Of a stretch of 11,372 bases of DNA, positions 1 through 6,958 are shown one piece after another. The translations under genes were made by a program, and so were the position numbers. Position 1 is the stretch's first letter. Each line of letters starts with the position of its first letter. Below the pieces are notes generated by a model. That model had not been told where the DNA came from, searched no databases, and saw nothing but the letters and a program-made list of their open reading frames with translations. This DNA comes from an uncultured Bacilli bacterium (GTDB taxonomy: Bacteria > Bacillota_I > Bacilli_A > RF39 > UBA660), in the NCBI GenBank assembly GCA_947588665.1, contig CANPYU010000025.1, forward strand, positions 1 to 11,372, given 5' to 3'.

Positions 1-41
1 TTTCATTTGTTCTTCCTTGAATGTAAGGGGGTTTTATGAAT

Positions 42-47
42 AGGAGG
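42..47 (+). promoter_or_regulatory. strong ribosome binding site of the small left ORF
   Basis: AGGAGG lies nine bases before the ATG at 57. It is a consensus-quality SD. This is unusual for random intergenic sequence and is the best single argument that the 33-codon ORF is translated. Confidence 0.55.
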
Positions 48-56
48 CATTAGGTC

Positions 57-158
57 ATGATAGAAGAAATTTTATCCGTGATATTATTGTTTACAACAAT
101 AAAAAAGACACTTATCTTAATCAGTATTGATATAAAGATAAATGTCAATAAAAAGTAA
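57..158 (+). CDS. small hydrophobic peptide, candidate type I toxin (33 aa)
   Basis: This short ORF has ATG at 57, TAA at 156-158, and a perfect SD (AGGAGG, 42-47) nine bases upstream. The 33-residue product begins MIEEILSVILLFTTIKK, continues with a second hydrophobic stretch (residues 18-26), and ends in a basic, polar tail (KINVNKK). This fits a single membrane-spanning segment with a charged tail, the general shape of Fst-like and holin-like type I toxins of Firmicutes. I do not recognise a specific family. The 3' half of the ORF lies opposite a predicted antisense RNA (about 99-189), and that geometry is the main reason for the toxin idea. A promoter is not visible in the 56 bases upstream and may lie outside the window. 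It could instead be a chance ORF over a structured RNA. Confidence 0.45.
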   Translation: MIEEILSVILLFTTIKKTLILISIDIKINVNKK

Positions 159-189
159 TTTTGTAGGCATTTGTTCTTAAATGTTCTAC
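99..189 (-). ncRNA. predicted antisense RNA (antitoxin-like), about 90 nt
   Basis: A - strand promoter (TTTACA, 18-bp spacer, TACAAT) predicts a transcript starting at G189. It would open directly with a hairpin: GTAG and CATTT (189-186 and the 168-172 arm) pair with their complements, around a six-base loop at 173-178. After an A/U-rich linker it ends in a 12-bp hairpin with one mismatch (107-118 with 135-146) followed by six U residues. The RNA is fully complementary to the last 19-20 codons and the 3' UTR of the + strand small ORF at 57-158. Promoter, 5' stem-loop, linker and terminator in 90 nt is the standard build of type I antitoxin RNAs. No expression evidence is available. Confidence 0.5.
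100..146 (-). terminator. intrinsic terminator of the left antisense RNA
   Basis: Read on the - strand, GACATTTATCTT (146-135) pairs with AAGATAAGTGTC (118-107), with one mismatch. The loop contains a further four-base pairing, and TTTTTTATT follows. The U tract is on the - strand side, so the hairpin serves a leftward transcript. The stem is AT-rich and therefore of moderate strength. Confidence 0.5.
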
Positions 190-195
190 AACTTA

Positions 196-225
196 ATTGT
201 AACATAATAAATTATAATTTGTAAA
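196..225 (-). promoter_or_regulatory. sigma-A-type promoter for the left antisense RNA
   Basis: On the - strand, -35 TTTACA (225-220) is separated by 18 bp from -10 TACAAT (201-196). The expected start is near 189, exactly at the base of the 5' hairpin of the predicted RNA. Confidence 0.45.
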
Positions 226-281
226 TAACAAAACTAAAATATTTAAACTTATGAAAGAAACGACAATTATCCATTAAAATG

Positions 282-310
282 TTTAAATACCTAAAAAATT
301 ATGCTAAAAT
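282..310 (+). promoter_or_regulatory. asnB promoter with extended -10
   Basis: TTTAAA (282-287), a 17-bp spacer, then TGC-TAAAAT with -10 at 305-310. The predicted start is near 316, right before the GGTGAT SD at 317-322, so the leader is only about 12 nt. Confidence 0.5.
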
Positions 311-328
311 AATTATGGTGATATAAAA

Positions 329-2170
329 ATGTGTGGATTTTGTGGCTATATAAATAAAAAAGAAAAAGATAAAAAAGTAATCAATGAAATGAGTAAAATG
401 ATTATTCATCGTGGTCCTGATAGTGAAGGTCTATATACTGATAACTTATTACACATGGCATTCCGTCGCTTAAGTATAATAGATTTAAACACTGGTAATC
501 AACCTATATATAACGAAAACAAAAACTTAGTAATTTTATTTAATGGAGAAATATATAATTATCAAGATTTACGAAAAGAACTTATTGCTAAAGGACATAA
601 ATTTAGTACTGAAACTGATACGGAAGTAATTCTTCATGGCTATGAGGAATATGAGGAACATATCTTAGATAAATTAAGAGGTATGTATGCTTTTGTAATT
701 TGGAATATTGAAACTAAAGAATTATTTGGTGCTCGTGACATATTTGGTATTAAACCTTTTTATTATACTATTATGAATGATACTTTTATATTTGGCAGTG
801 AAATAAAAGCCTTTTTACCACATCCTGATTTTGAAAAAAAAGTTAATCCTGATGCTTTAAAAACATATTTAACATTTCAATACAATCCTTTAAATGAAAC
901 CTTCTTTAAAAATGTCTTTAAATTGCCCCCAAGACATTACTTAAAATATAAAGATGGTAAATTAGATATCAAAGAATATTACAGTTTTAGTTATCAACCA
1001 ACCAAAAAAGTACCATATAAAGAAATGGTAGAAAAGATTGATAAAGAAGTAAAATCATCTGTTGAACATCATAAAATAAGTGATGTTAAAGTTGGGGCTT
1101 TCTTAAGTTCTGGTATAGACTCATCCTATATAGTATCCTTATTAAAACCTAATACTACCTTTACTGTTGGTTTTGAAAACTTAGGCTTTAATGAAATAGA
1201 TGCTGCCCAACATTTAAGTGAATTATTAAAAATTGAAAATAAAAATGAAGTTATAACTCCTGATGAATTTTTTGAAGTTTTACCTAAAGTTCAATATTAC
1301 TCTGATGAACCTCATGCTAATTTATCAAGTGTTCCTCTCTATTTTTTAAGTGCTTTAGCCAAAAAAGATGTAACTGTTGTTCTCTCTGGGGAAGGAGCCG
1401 ATGAATTATTTGGTGGCTATCAAACATATGATAACAGTTTAATTATTCGCGCCTACCGTCATCTACCTAAATTTATTCGTAATTTTAATTTAAAAATTGC
1501 CAAAAAACTTCCTGATATTAAAGGTAAAAGCTTTTTAATTCGTGGTGCCAAAACTTTAAGCGAAAGTTATATAGGTCAAGCAAGTATTTTTAGTGAAGAA
1601 GAAGCAAATGCCATTCTTTCATCTAACTATAAAAGCAATATTAAACCTACTGATATAACTAAACCATATTTTGATGAAACAAAAGGTCTAGATGATGTAA
1701 CAAGAATGCAATACATTGATATGAATTTATGGCTCCCTAATGATATTTTGCTTAAAGCCGATAAAATGACTATGGCTAATTCCTTAGAATTAAGGGTTCC
1801 ATATCTCGATAAAGAAGTATTCAATTTAAGTTTAACTTTACCTAAAAAATATAAACTCCATAAAAAAATAAGTAAAAAAGCTCTAAGAGAAGCTGCTTCA
1901 AAAAGAATACCCGAGGAATGGTTTAATCGTCCTAAATTAGGCTTCCTAGTTCCATTTAAAGAATATTTAAAAGAAGAAAAATATTACAATATTATAAAAG
2001 CAGAATTTGAAAGTGAATATGTAAAAAAATTTTTTAATCAAACTAAAATATTAACCATTTTAGAAAATCATCATACTGGTCAAAAAAATGCGCACCGTGA
2101 AATATATACTATTTATTCTTTTCTTTTATGGTATAAAGAATATTTTATGAATAATGAAGCTAAAATTTAA
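329..2170 (+). CDS. asnB: glutamine-hydrolysing asparagine synthase (AsnB family)
   Basis: This 613-residue class II glutamine amidotransferase should use glutamine ammonia and ATP to turn aspartate into asparagine in the cytosol. The catalytic Cys2 follows the initiator Met (MCGFCGY), so the start is firm. An SD, GGTGAT, lies six bases before the ATG. The N-terminal glutaminase domain has HRGPD (27-31) and FNGEIYN (71-77). The C-terminal synthetase domain has the ATP pyrophosphatase loop SSGIDSS (260-266) and SGEGADELFGGY (353-364). Length and domain order are normal for the family. Some AsnB paralogues in Gram-positives instead amidate meso-diaminopimelate in peptidoglycan. The cell-wall enzyme gene next door makes that possible here, but sequence alone cannot separate the two roles. 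Confidence 0.93.
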   Translation: MCGFCGYINKKEKDKKVINEMSKMIIHRGPDSEGLYTDNLLHMAFRRLSIIDLNTGNQPIYNENKNLVILFNGEIYNYQDLRKELIAKGHKFSTETDTEVILHGYEEYEEHILDKLRGMYAFVIWNIETKELFGARDIFGIKPFYYTIMNDTFIFGSEIKAFLPHPDFEKKVNPDALKTYLTFQYNPLNETFFKNVFKLPPRHYLKYKDGKLDIKEYYSFSYQPTKKVPYKEMVEKIDKEVKSSVEHHKISDVKVGAFLSSGIDSSYIVSLLKPNTTFTVGFENLGFNEIDAAQHLSELLKIENKNEVITPDEFFEVLPKVQYYSDEPHANLSSVPLYFLSALAKKDVTVVLSGEGADELFGGYQTYDNSLIIRAYRHLPKFIRNFNLKIAKKLPDIKGKSFLIRGAKTLSESYIGQASIFSEEEANAILSSNYKSNIKPTDITKPYFDETKGLDDVTRMQYIDMNLWLPNDILLKADKMTMANSLELRVPYLDKEVFNLSLTLPKKYKLHKKISKKALREAASKRIPEEWFNRPKLGFLVPFKEYLKEEKYYNIIKAEFESEYVKKFFNQTKILTILENHHTGQKNAHREIYTIYSFLLWYKEYFMNNEAKI

Positions 2171-2257
2171 AATATTTCTTTTGTATTTGCTACTTTTTTA
2201 AAAAGTTATTTATTTTAATATTATTTAATCTGCTATTTATTAATTTAATTGTTAATC

Positions 2258-2286
2258 TTTTTTTCTAAATTAAAATTTGTTATAAT
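2258..2286 (+). promoter_or_regulatory. promoter of the GH25 gene
   Basis: An extended -10, TGT-TATAAT (2278-2286), is preceded by only a poor T-rich -35 (near 2258-2263). The start should fall near 2293, about 20 nt before the ATG. The GH25 gene thus has its own promoter rather than depending wholly on asnB. Confidence 0.5.
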
Positions 2287-2312
2287 AAAATTAATTAAAA
2301 AAGGAGTTTCTA

Positions 2313-3542
2313 ATGAAAGAAAAAATTATTAAAATAGCTATTTTCATATTAATTATTTTACTTATAATAATATTATTAGTGGTCGGATTCAAAAAACTTT
2401 ATTATAACTATCAAGTTAAACACGCTGTAATTATAGTAGAATTAAAAGATAATTTAACTGCCGAATTTTTAAGTGATATTAAAGTATCAGATTATATTAT
2501 TGATATTAATGGTAAAATTATCAACGATTATAAAATAGACACAAAAAAATTAGGCCCCAAAAAAGTTAAATTTGAATACATTAATGATGATAATATTAAA
2601 ATTAAACAAGAATATACTTTAGAAATAAAAGACCGAGTACCACCACTTGTTTGGCTAGGAAGTTCTTACACTGTAAACGTAAATAGCAATATTGATTTAA
2701 CTGAAAAAATCATGTGTGGTGATAACTATGACCCCAACCCAACTTGTGAAATAGTAGGGGATTATGATATGACGACGGCCGGGACTTATCCTCTAACTTT
2801 TAAAGCTACCGATGAAAGTGGTAATATAACTGAAAAGCCTTTTAATCTCTATGTCAAAGCTCCTACCCCTTCAACTGGTGGAGGAACCGGAGGTGGAACC
2901 ACCACATTACCTCCCGGAATTCCTTTTAGTGATGCGATAAAAAATTATAAAAATAAAGATACTGAAATAGGAATAGACATCTCAGAATGGCAAGGCGAAG
3001 TAGATTTTAATAAATTAAAAGCTGCTGGAGTCGAATTTGTTATTTTAAGAGTTGGTAGTACCAAAGGTATTGATGGAGAATATTTTGTTGATAAACGTTT
3101 TAAAGAAAATATTGAAAAAGCTAATGCTATTAACATGCCAGTTGGAATATATTTTTATTCTTATGCCGATAGTAAAGAAAAAGCTATAAAAGATGCCAAA
3201 TGGATATTAAAACAAATAAAAGGTTACAAAGTCGATTTACCAATTGCGTTTGACTGGGAGAACTGGAGCTTTTATAATGAATTTAATTTAAGTTTCTTTG
3301 GCTTAACCGATATGGCTACCTCATTTTTAGATGTTTTTAAAAAAGCCGGTTATGAAGGAATGCTTTATAGTAGTAAAACGTATTTAGAACAAGTATGGCT
3401 AAAAACTAATTATCCAGTATGGCTCGCCCATTATGTTGATGAAACAAACTATGCTGGTGAGTATCAATATTGGCAAATGTGTAGTGATGGTCGTGTTGAT
3501 GGTATTTATGGAGATGTCGATATAAATATTCGTTATAAATAA
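2313..3542 (+). CDS. membrane-anchored GH25 muramidase with Ig-like domains
   Basis: This is a 409-residue cell-surface lysozyme-type enzyme that should cut the MurNAc-GlcNAc bond of peptidoglycan. One N-terminal membrane helix (about 7-25) anchors it. Two beta-sandwich regions follow (about 38-105, and a DUF5011/Ig-like 108-182 with a possible disulfide, Cys135-Cys145). A Gly/Thr/Pro linker (183-204) leads to the GH25 barrel (217-409). Visible catalytic landmarks are GIDISEWQG (220-228, Asp222), FDWE (313-316, Asp314 and Glu316) and a C-terminal DVDIN (Asp403). The SD AAGGAG (2301-2306) lies six bases before the ATG. The lack of a cleavable signal and the retained anchor suggest the host's own wall remodelling rather than a secreted phage lysin. 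Confidence 0.9.
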   Translation: MKEKIIKIAIFILIILLIIILLVVGFKKLYYNYQVKHAVIIVELKDNLTAEFLSDIKVSDYIIDINGKIINDYKIDTKKLGPKKVKFEYINDDNIKIKQEYTLEIKDRVPPLVWLGSSYTVNVNSNIDLTEKIMCGDNYDPNPTCEIVGDYDMTTAGTYPLTFKATDESGNITEKPFNLYVKAPTPSTGGGTGGGTTTLPPGIPFSDAIKNYKNKDTEIGIDISEWQGEVDFNKLKAAGVEFVILRVGSTKGIDGEYFVDKRFKENIEKANAINMPVGIYFYSYADSKEKAIKDAKWILKQIKGYKVDLPIAFDWENWSFYNEFNLSFFGLTDMATSFLDVFKKAGYEGMLYSSKTYLEQVWLKTNYPVWLAHYVDETNYAGEYQYWQMCSDGRVDGIYGDVDINIRYK

Positions 3543-3566
3543 TAAAATAAATAATATAATTTACTG

Positions 3567-4175
3567 GTGATTAATATAAAAACAATTGGAGTTATCATAC
3601 GTAAATTTACCGAAAATAATCAAGATTTCATTGGAAATAGAGAAGATTTATATACTTTTTTACAAGAATTTAATGTTAATATTATAGGTATTCCCATAAA
3701 CATAGATTTTAATAAAATAAAAAATATTATTAAACTATGTGATGGCCTAATTTTACCTGGAGGTTCTTCTTTTCATTCTAATGATTTTTTATTAGTTAAT
3801 TATCTTTATCAAAATAACATTCCCACTTTAGGAATTTGTTTAGGAATGCAATCTCAAGCTGAATGTTTCAATAATCATTTAGAAAAGAAAATTAACAATC
3901 ACAATTTAAAAACTAATTATGCCCATTATGTAACTATAAAAAAGGGTAGTTTACTCTTCAAAATAATAAAAAAAGAAAAAATAATGGTAAATTCTCGCCA
4001 CAATTATGTTATTCCCAAAACTAATTTTCTAGTAAATGCTTTTAGTGAAGATGGTTATATTGAGGGGATAGAAGATAGTTCTAAAAAATTTTTTTTAGGT
4101 ATCCAGTGGCATCCTGAAAGTCTAAAAGATAGTAATAGTTATGCTCTTATAAAATATTTTATTAATATTCTCTAA
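3567..4175 (+). CDS. class I glutamine amidotransferase / peptidase C26-like hydrolase
   Basis: This 202-residue flavodoxin-like hydrolase resembles PuuD and gamma-glutamyl hydrolases, which cleave gamma-glutamyl amides. The triad is visible: Cys91 in LGICLGMQ, His182 and Glu184 in IQWHPES. The oxyanion loop LPGGSS (63-68) and VNSRHNY (141-147), the counterpart of the family VNSxH motif, are also present. It starts 24 bases after the GH25 stop with no clear promoter between, so co-transcription is likely. The start is uncertain. GTG at 3567 has no SD ahead of it and sits inside a GGTGAT motif that acts as the SD for other genes here. An in-frame ATA at 3576 has correct spacing and gives the N-terminus expected for the family. 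The natural substrate is unknown. Confidence 0.85.
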   Translation: MINIKTIGVIIRKFTENNQDFIGNREDLYTFLQEFNVNIIGIPINIDFNKIKNIIKLCDGLILPGGSSFHSNDFLLVNYLYQNNIPTLGICLGMQSQAECFNNHLEKKINNHNLKTNYAHYVTIKKGSLLFKIIKKEKIMVNSRHNYVIPKTNFLVNAFSEDGYIEGIEDSSKKFFLGIQWHPESLKDSNSYALIKYFINIL

Positions 4176-4179
4176 TTAA

Positions 4180-4208
4180 AAAATCTTACTGCTCTAAAGT
4201 AAGATTTT
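4180..4208. terminator. bidirectional intrinsic terminator between convergent genes
   Basis: AAAATCTTAC (4180-4189) and GTAAGATTTT (4199-4208) form a perfect 10-bp stem with a nine-base loop. It begins five bases after the amidotransferase stop and lies 30 bases after the end of the HPt-REC gene. The run of T residues is longer on the - strand side, but the hairpin can serve both directions. Confidence 0.75.
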
Positions 4209-4238
4209 AAATATATGTAGAACTCTCTCCAACTCTAA

Positions 4239-4988
4239 TTAATCTTTTTCATAAAAACTTTTAATTGCCACCAATACTCTTTTAATATTTTCTTCTTTAA
4301 ATGGTTTATTTAAAACATCTAAAATAGGATAAGTAAATGCTTTTTTAATTGTTTCTTCCGTATCATCACCCGTAATAATAACTACCGGAATTTTATCAAA
4401 TAATTCTTTTTCTTTCATGTATTCTAATACTTGAAAACCATTCATACTCGGCATATTAAGATCAAGTAATATTGCATAAACATCATTATTATCTAAAAGT
4501 TCTATTGCTTCTTTACCATTATTAGCTTTAAGTATTTGATAATCTTCTCCAATATTTTTTTCAATAAAATTTAGCATAATATTAGAATCATCCGCAATTA
4601 TAATTTTTTTAGTATTATCACTTACACCTTCAAAATAACTATCTAATAATTCTTTAATTCTAAAAATAGTCTCTTTTAAGATTACAAAATTATTTGTTAT
4701 AAACTCTTTATTACTTTCTTTACCCGCCATTTCATGTTGTAAAAATATATCAGCATCTTTCATAAAACCTAAATATTTAGCTTCACTTTTAGTACTATGA
4801 GCTAAAATCCCATAATTATTAAAATCATCATGATCTTTATAGTATTCTAAATTTTTAAGTTTTTCTTCTAAGCTATCATTAAATTCTTTTAATGAATCAT
4901 TATAAGAATTCATATCTCCCCAAAATTCCAAGCTTTCATCCACTAAAACACCATAATCTTTTAATAATTCTATCTTTTCCATTCTCAT
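4239..4988 (-). CDS. phosphorelay protein: HPt domain fused to a receiver (REC)
   Basis: This 249-residue cytosolic signalling protein has an N-terminal all-alpha HPt-like domain (about 1-120) and a C-terminal receiver (about 127-249). In the HPt part, LAHSTKSEAKYLGF carries the likely phospho-accepting His64, matching the family AHxLKG pattern. The receiver has the acidic pair Asp133-Asp134, phospho-acceptor Asp176 (LLDLNMP), Thr206 and Lys228, so it looks active. No DNA-binding, cyclase or other output domain is attached. It lies 17 bases downstream of the hybrid kinase and is probably its relay partner. I chose ATG at 4988. An in-frame GTG at 4991 is only one base from the AAGGAGG SD (4993-4999), while ATG at 4982 is ten bases away and also possible. 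Confidence 0.85.
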   Translation of the reverse strand: MRMEKIELLKDYGVLVDESLEFWGDMNSYNDSLKEFNDSLEEKLKNLEYYKDHDDFNNYGILAHSTKSEAKYLGFMKDADIFLQHEMAGKESNKEFITNNFVILKETIFRIKELLDSYFEGVSDNTKKIIIADDSNIMLNFIEKNIGEDYQILKANNGKEAIELLDNNDVYAILLDLNMPSMNGFQVLEYMKEKELFDKIPVVIITGDDTEETIKKAFTYPILDVLNKPFKEENIKRVLVAIKSFYEKD

Positions 4989-5005
4989 CACTCCTCCTTT
5001 AGAAT

Positions 5006-6865
5006 TTATTTTAAAAATTTATGTAAAACTTTATTTAATAAATATCTATCAATTGGTTTAGATAAATAATCATCAAATCCTGCATTTTTATACTTTTCAT
5101 CTGTTCCTTCAATTGCATCTGCGGTTAACGCAACAACCGGAACATCAAACCCAGGGATTTCTTTAAGTTCATTTAGACACTCAATTCCATTCATTTTTGG
5201 CATCATAATATCCATTAAAATCAAATCAAAAGTCTGACTTTTAGCTTTTTCTAAAGCTTCCATTCCACTTTCAGCACAAACAATATCAAAATGATAAGGC
5301 TTTAAAATATTTTGAGCAACTTTCAAATTAATTTTAGAGTCATCCACCACCAATATTTTTTTATCTTTAAGACTATTATAATCAATCTCTATTTCTTCTG
5401 CAGCACTTTCAGGAATTTCCATACTAACAATTTCTTGCTCTAGATACACCCTGAAAGTTGAACCTTCACCATATTTACTAACAACATTTATTCTGCCACC
5501 CATCATCTCTACTAAACTCTTAGTTATCGCAAGCCCTAAACCAGTTCCTTCAATCGTGGTATTTTTATCTTCATCTATTCTTTCAAACTTATTAAATAAC
5601 TTATCAATATTTTCTTTTTTAATTCCTCGACCAGTATCTTTAACTGATATATATAATAAACTAGTTTTAGTATCCATTCTATTAATGCAATTAACAATAA
5701 ATTCTATATTTCCTTCATCAGTATACTTAGCCGCATTAGTAAGTAGATTTAAAATAATTTGTTTTACTTTAGCAACATCACCTTTTAAAATTCCTGGTAA
5801 ATCTTCACTGCAAGTATATTTAAATTCTATAGGTTTATCTTGAAGTCTTGGATTTATAAGCTTACATAAAGAATTAAATACCTCTCTAGGATTATATTCT
5901 TTTGCTACTATTTCCATCTTATTAGCTTCTATCTTTGATATATCAAGTATTCCATTAACAATCTCCAGTAAATTATTAGAAGCATCCACAATATCTTTTG
6001 CAAAACCTTTAGTTTCTTCTCCTAAATCTTTTTGCTCTAACATACATTCACTAAAACCTACAATCGCATTTAAAGGTGTTCTTATTTCATGAGACATATT
6101 AGATAAAAATTCTGTTTTAGCTTTATTAGCTTTTTCTGCCTGAGTTTTAGCCATATCTAATTGTTCAATCATTTTTACATCAGGATTTTCAATAGTAAAA
6201 TACATTATAACCATAACTAAAGCCATTACTGGATTAAATAATAATAATTGGGGATTAGAAGCCTGAATAGATGTTGATATTAACATGAGTATCAACAATA
6301 TAATAATAGGAGTAAATTCTTTACTATTAAGCTTTTTTCTAGCTCTAAATAATTCAATTAACATTAAAACACATAAACTAACAATTATCCCTGCGGCAAA
6401 CATAGTTGCTGGCCCCTGCGTATATCCTGTAGCGCCATTATCAAGTAAAATAAATTTAACAGGTAATAAAAGAATAATAATTAAAAGAGTAATATAAAAA
6501 ATATTAATAAATAAATTAAATTTATTCTTATTATTTTCTAAACTCAAATTTCTTTTTCTAACTTTATCACAAATTATTAAAGTATATTTTGTTATTAAAA
6601 TAAACCAACCAACAATAACTCCTACAAATAATTTACTTAAAAGTAAAAAAATATCTAAACCTAAACCTTCTTTTACTAAAGAAGTATTACCAGTCATATA
6701 TAAAATAAACTCTATGATTATAGCATTTAAATTAGTTATTAACATTTTTTTATAAATCTCAGTATCATCATTAGCCACTCTTTTCTTTATAAAAAATAGA
6801 ACCACAATTAATCCTAAATAAAGAGTAGACATAAAAAGCATAACCATTTGAATAACCTTAAGCAC
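5006..6865 (-). CDS. hybrid sensor histidine kinase (multi-pass membrane, HK-REC)
   Basis: This 619-residue membrane sensor kinase has about seven predicted hydrophobic helices in residues 4-224 and no large extracellular domain. The signal may be sensed in the membrane or at short loops. A short coiled linker (about 232-252) leads to HisKA, with FLSNMSHEIRTPLNAI and phospho-acceptor His259. The ATPase domain has N-box Asn373/Asn377, G1 DTGRGI (410-415) and G2 GTGLGL (440-445). The C-terminal receiver has Asp508/Asp509, phospho-Asp552, Thr581 and Lys603. All catalytic residues are intact. The start is GTG at 6865, with AGAGGTGG (6872-6879) six bases upstream. It is the first gene of a two-gene operon with the HPt-REC protein. 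The signal is unknown. Confidence 0.93.
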   Translation of the reverse strand: MLKVIQMVMLFMSTLYLGLIVVLFFIKKRVANDDTEIYKKMLITNLNAIIIEFILYMTGNTSLVKEGLGLDIFLLLSKLFVGVIVGWFILITKYTLIICDKVRKRNLSLENNKNKFNLFINIFYITLLIIILLLPVKFILLDNGATGYTQGPATMFAAGIIVSLCVLMLIELFRARKKLNSKEFTPIIILLILMLISTSIQASNPQLLLFNPVMALVMVIMYFTIENPDVKMIEQLDMAKTQAEKANKAKTEFLSNMSHEIRTPLNAIVGFSECMLEQKDLGEETKGFAKDIVDASNNLLEIVNGILDISKIEANKMEIVAKEYNPREVFNSLCKLINPRLQDKPIEFKYTCSEDLPGILKGDVAKVKQIILNLLTNAAKYTDEGNIEFIVNCINRMDTKTSLLYISVKDTGRGIKKENIDKLFNKFERIDEDKNTTIEGTGLGLAITKSLVEMMGGRINVVSKYGEGSTFRVYLEQEIVSMEIPESAAEEIEIDYNSLKDKKILVVDDSKINLKVAQNILKPYHFDIVCAESGMEALEKAKSQTFDLILMDIMMPKMNGIECLNELKEIPGFDVPVVALTADAIEGTDEKYKNAGFDDYLSKPIDRYLLNKVLHKFLK

Positions 6866-6885
6866 TTCTAACCACCTCTATTATA

Positions 6886-6919
6886 ATTATACAATAATTC
6901 TAAAAAATTTAAAAGTCAA
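6886..6919 (-). promoter_or_regulatory. promoter of the hybrid kinase operon
   Basis: On the - strand, TTGACT (6919-6914) is followed 17 bp later by TATTGT (6896-6891). A better -10, TATAAT (6891-6886), overlaps it but gives a 22-bp spacer. One of these should start transcription near 6880, just upstream of the SD. Confidence 0.45.
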
Positions 6920-6934
6920 TAAATAAAATAACAT

Positions 6935-6958
6935 AAAAAAAGGAAAACTTAATTTTCC
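6935..6958 (-). terminator. intrinsic terminator overlapping the AMP-ligase stop codon
   Basis: On the - strand, GGAAAA (6958-6953), a five-base loop, TTTTCC (6947-6942) and then seven T residues. The stem begins inside the last codons of the ligase gene and includes its TAA in the loop. It separates the ligase from the downstream kinase operon. Confidence 0.7.

Larger units (their letters stand above)
4..178 (+). repeat. 11-nt direct repeat flanking the small left ORF
   Basis: CATTTGTTCTT occurs at 4-14, in the leader of the small ORF, and again at 168-178, in the first hairpin of the antisense RNA. The two copies bracket the ORF. The antisense RNA can therefore pair with the 5' leader of the mRNA as well as with its 3' end. 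The span given runs from the first copy to the end of the second. Confidence 0.5.

Noticed and set aside
1627..1824. 65-codon ORF on the - strand within asnB
   Set aside because: It lies wholly inside a strongly supported gene, has no SD and gives a biased shadow translation.
2191..2218. Inverted ACTTTT/AAAAGT after asnB as a terminator
   Set aside because: The stem is six pairs, nearly all A-T, with a three-base loop. Too weak to call, though T-rich sequence follows.
2945..3136. 63-codon ORF on the - strand inside the GH25 gene
   Set aside because: Shadow of the catalytic domain coding sequence, with no family resemblance.
5556..5843. 95-codon + strand ORF opposite the histidine kinase
   Set aside because: It is antisense to the conserved ATPase domain, and its composition is explained by the kinase codons.
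6285..6497. 70-codon hydrophobic + strand ORF opposite the kinase membrane domain
   Set aside because: The hydrophobicity mirrors the AT-rich membrane-helix codons of the kinase. No SD or promoter.
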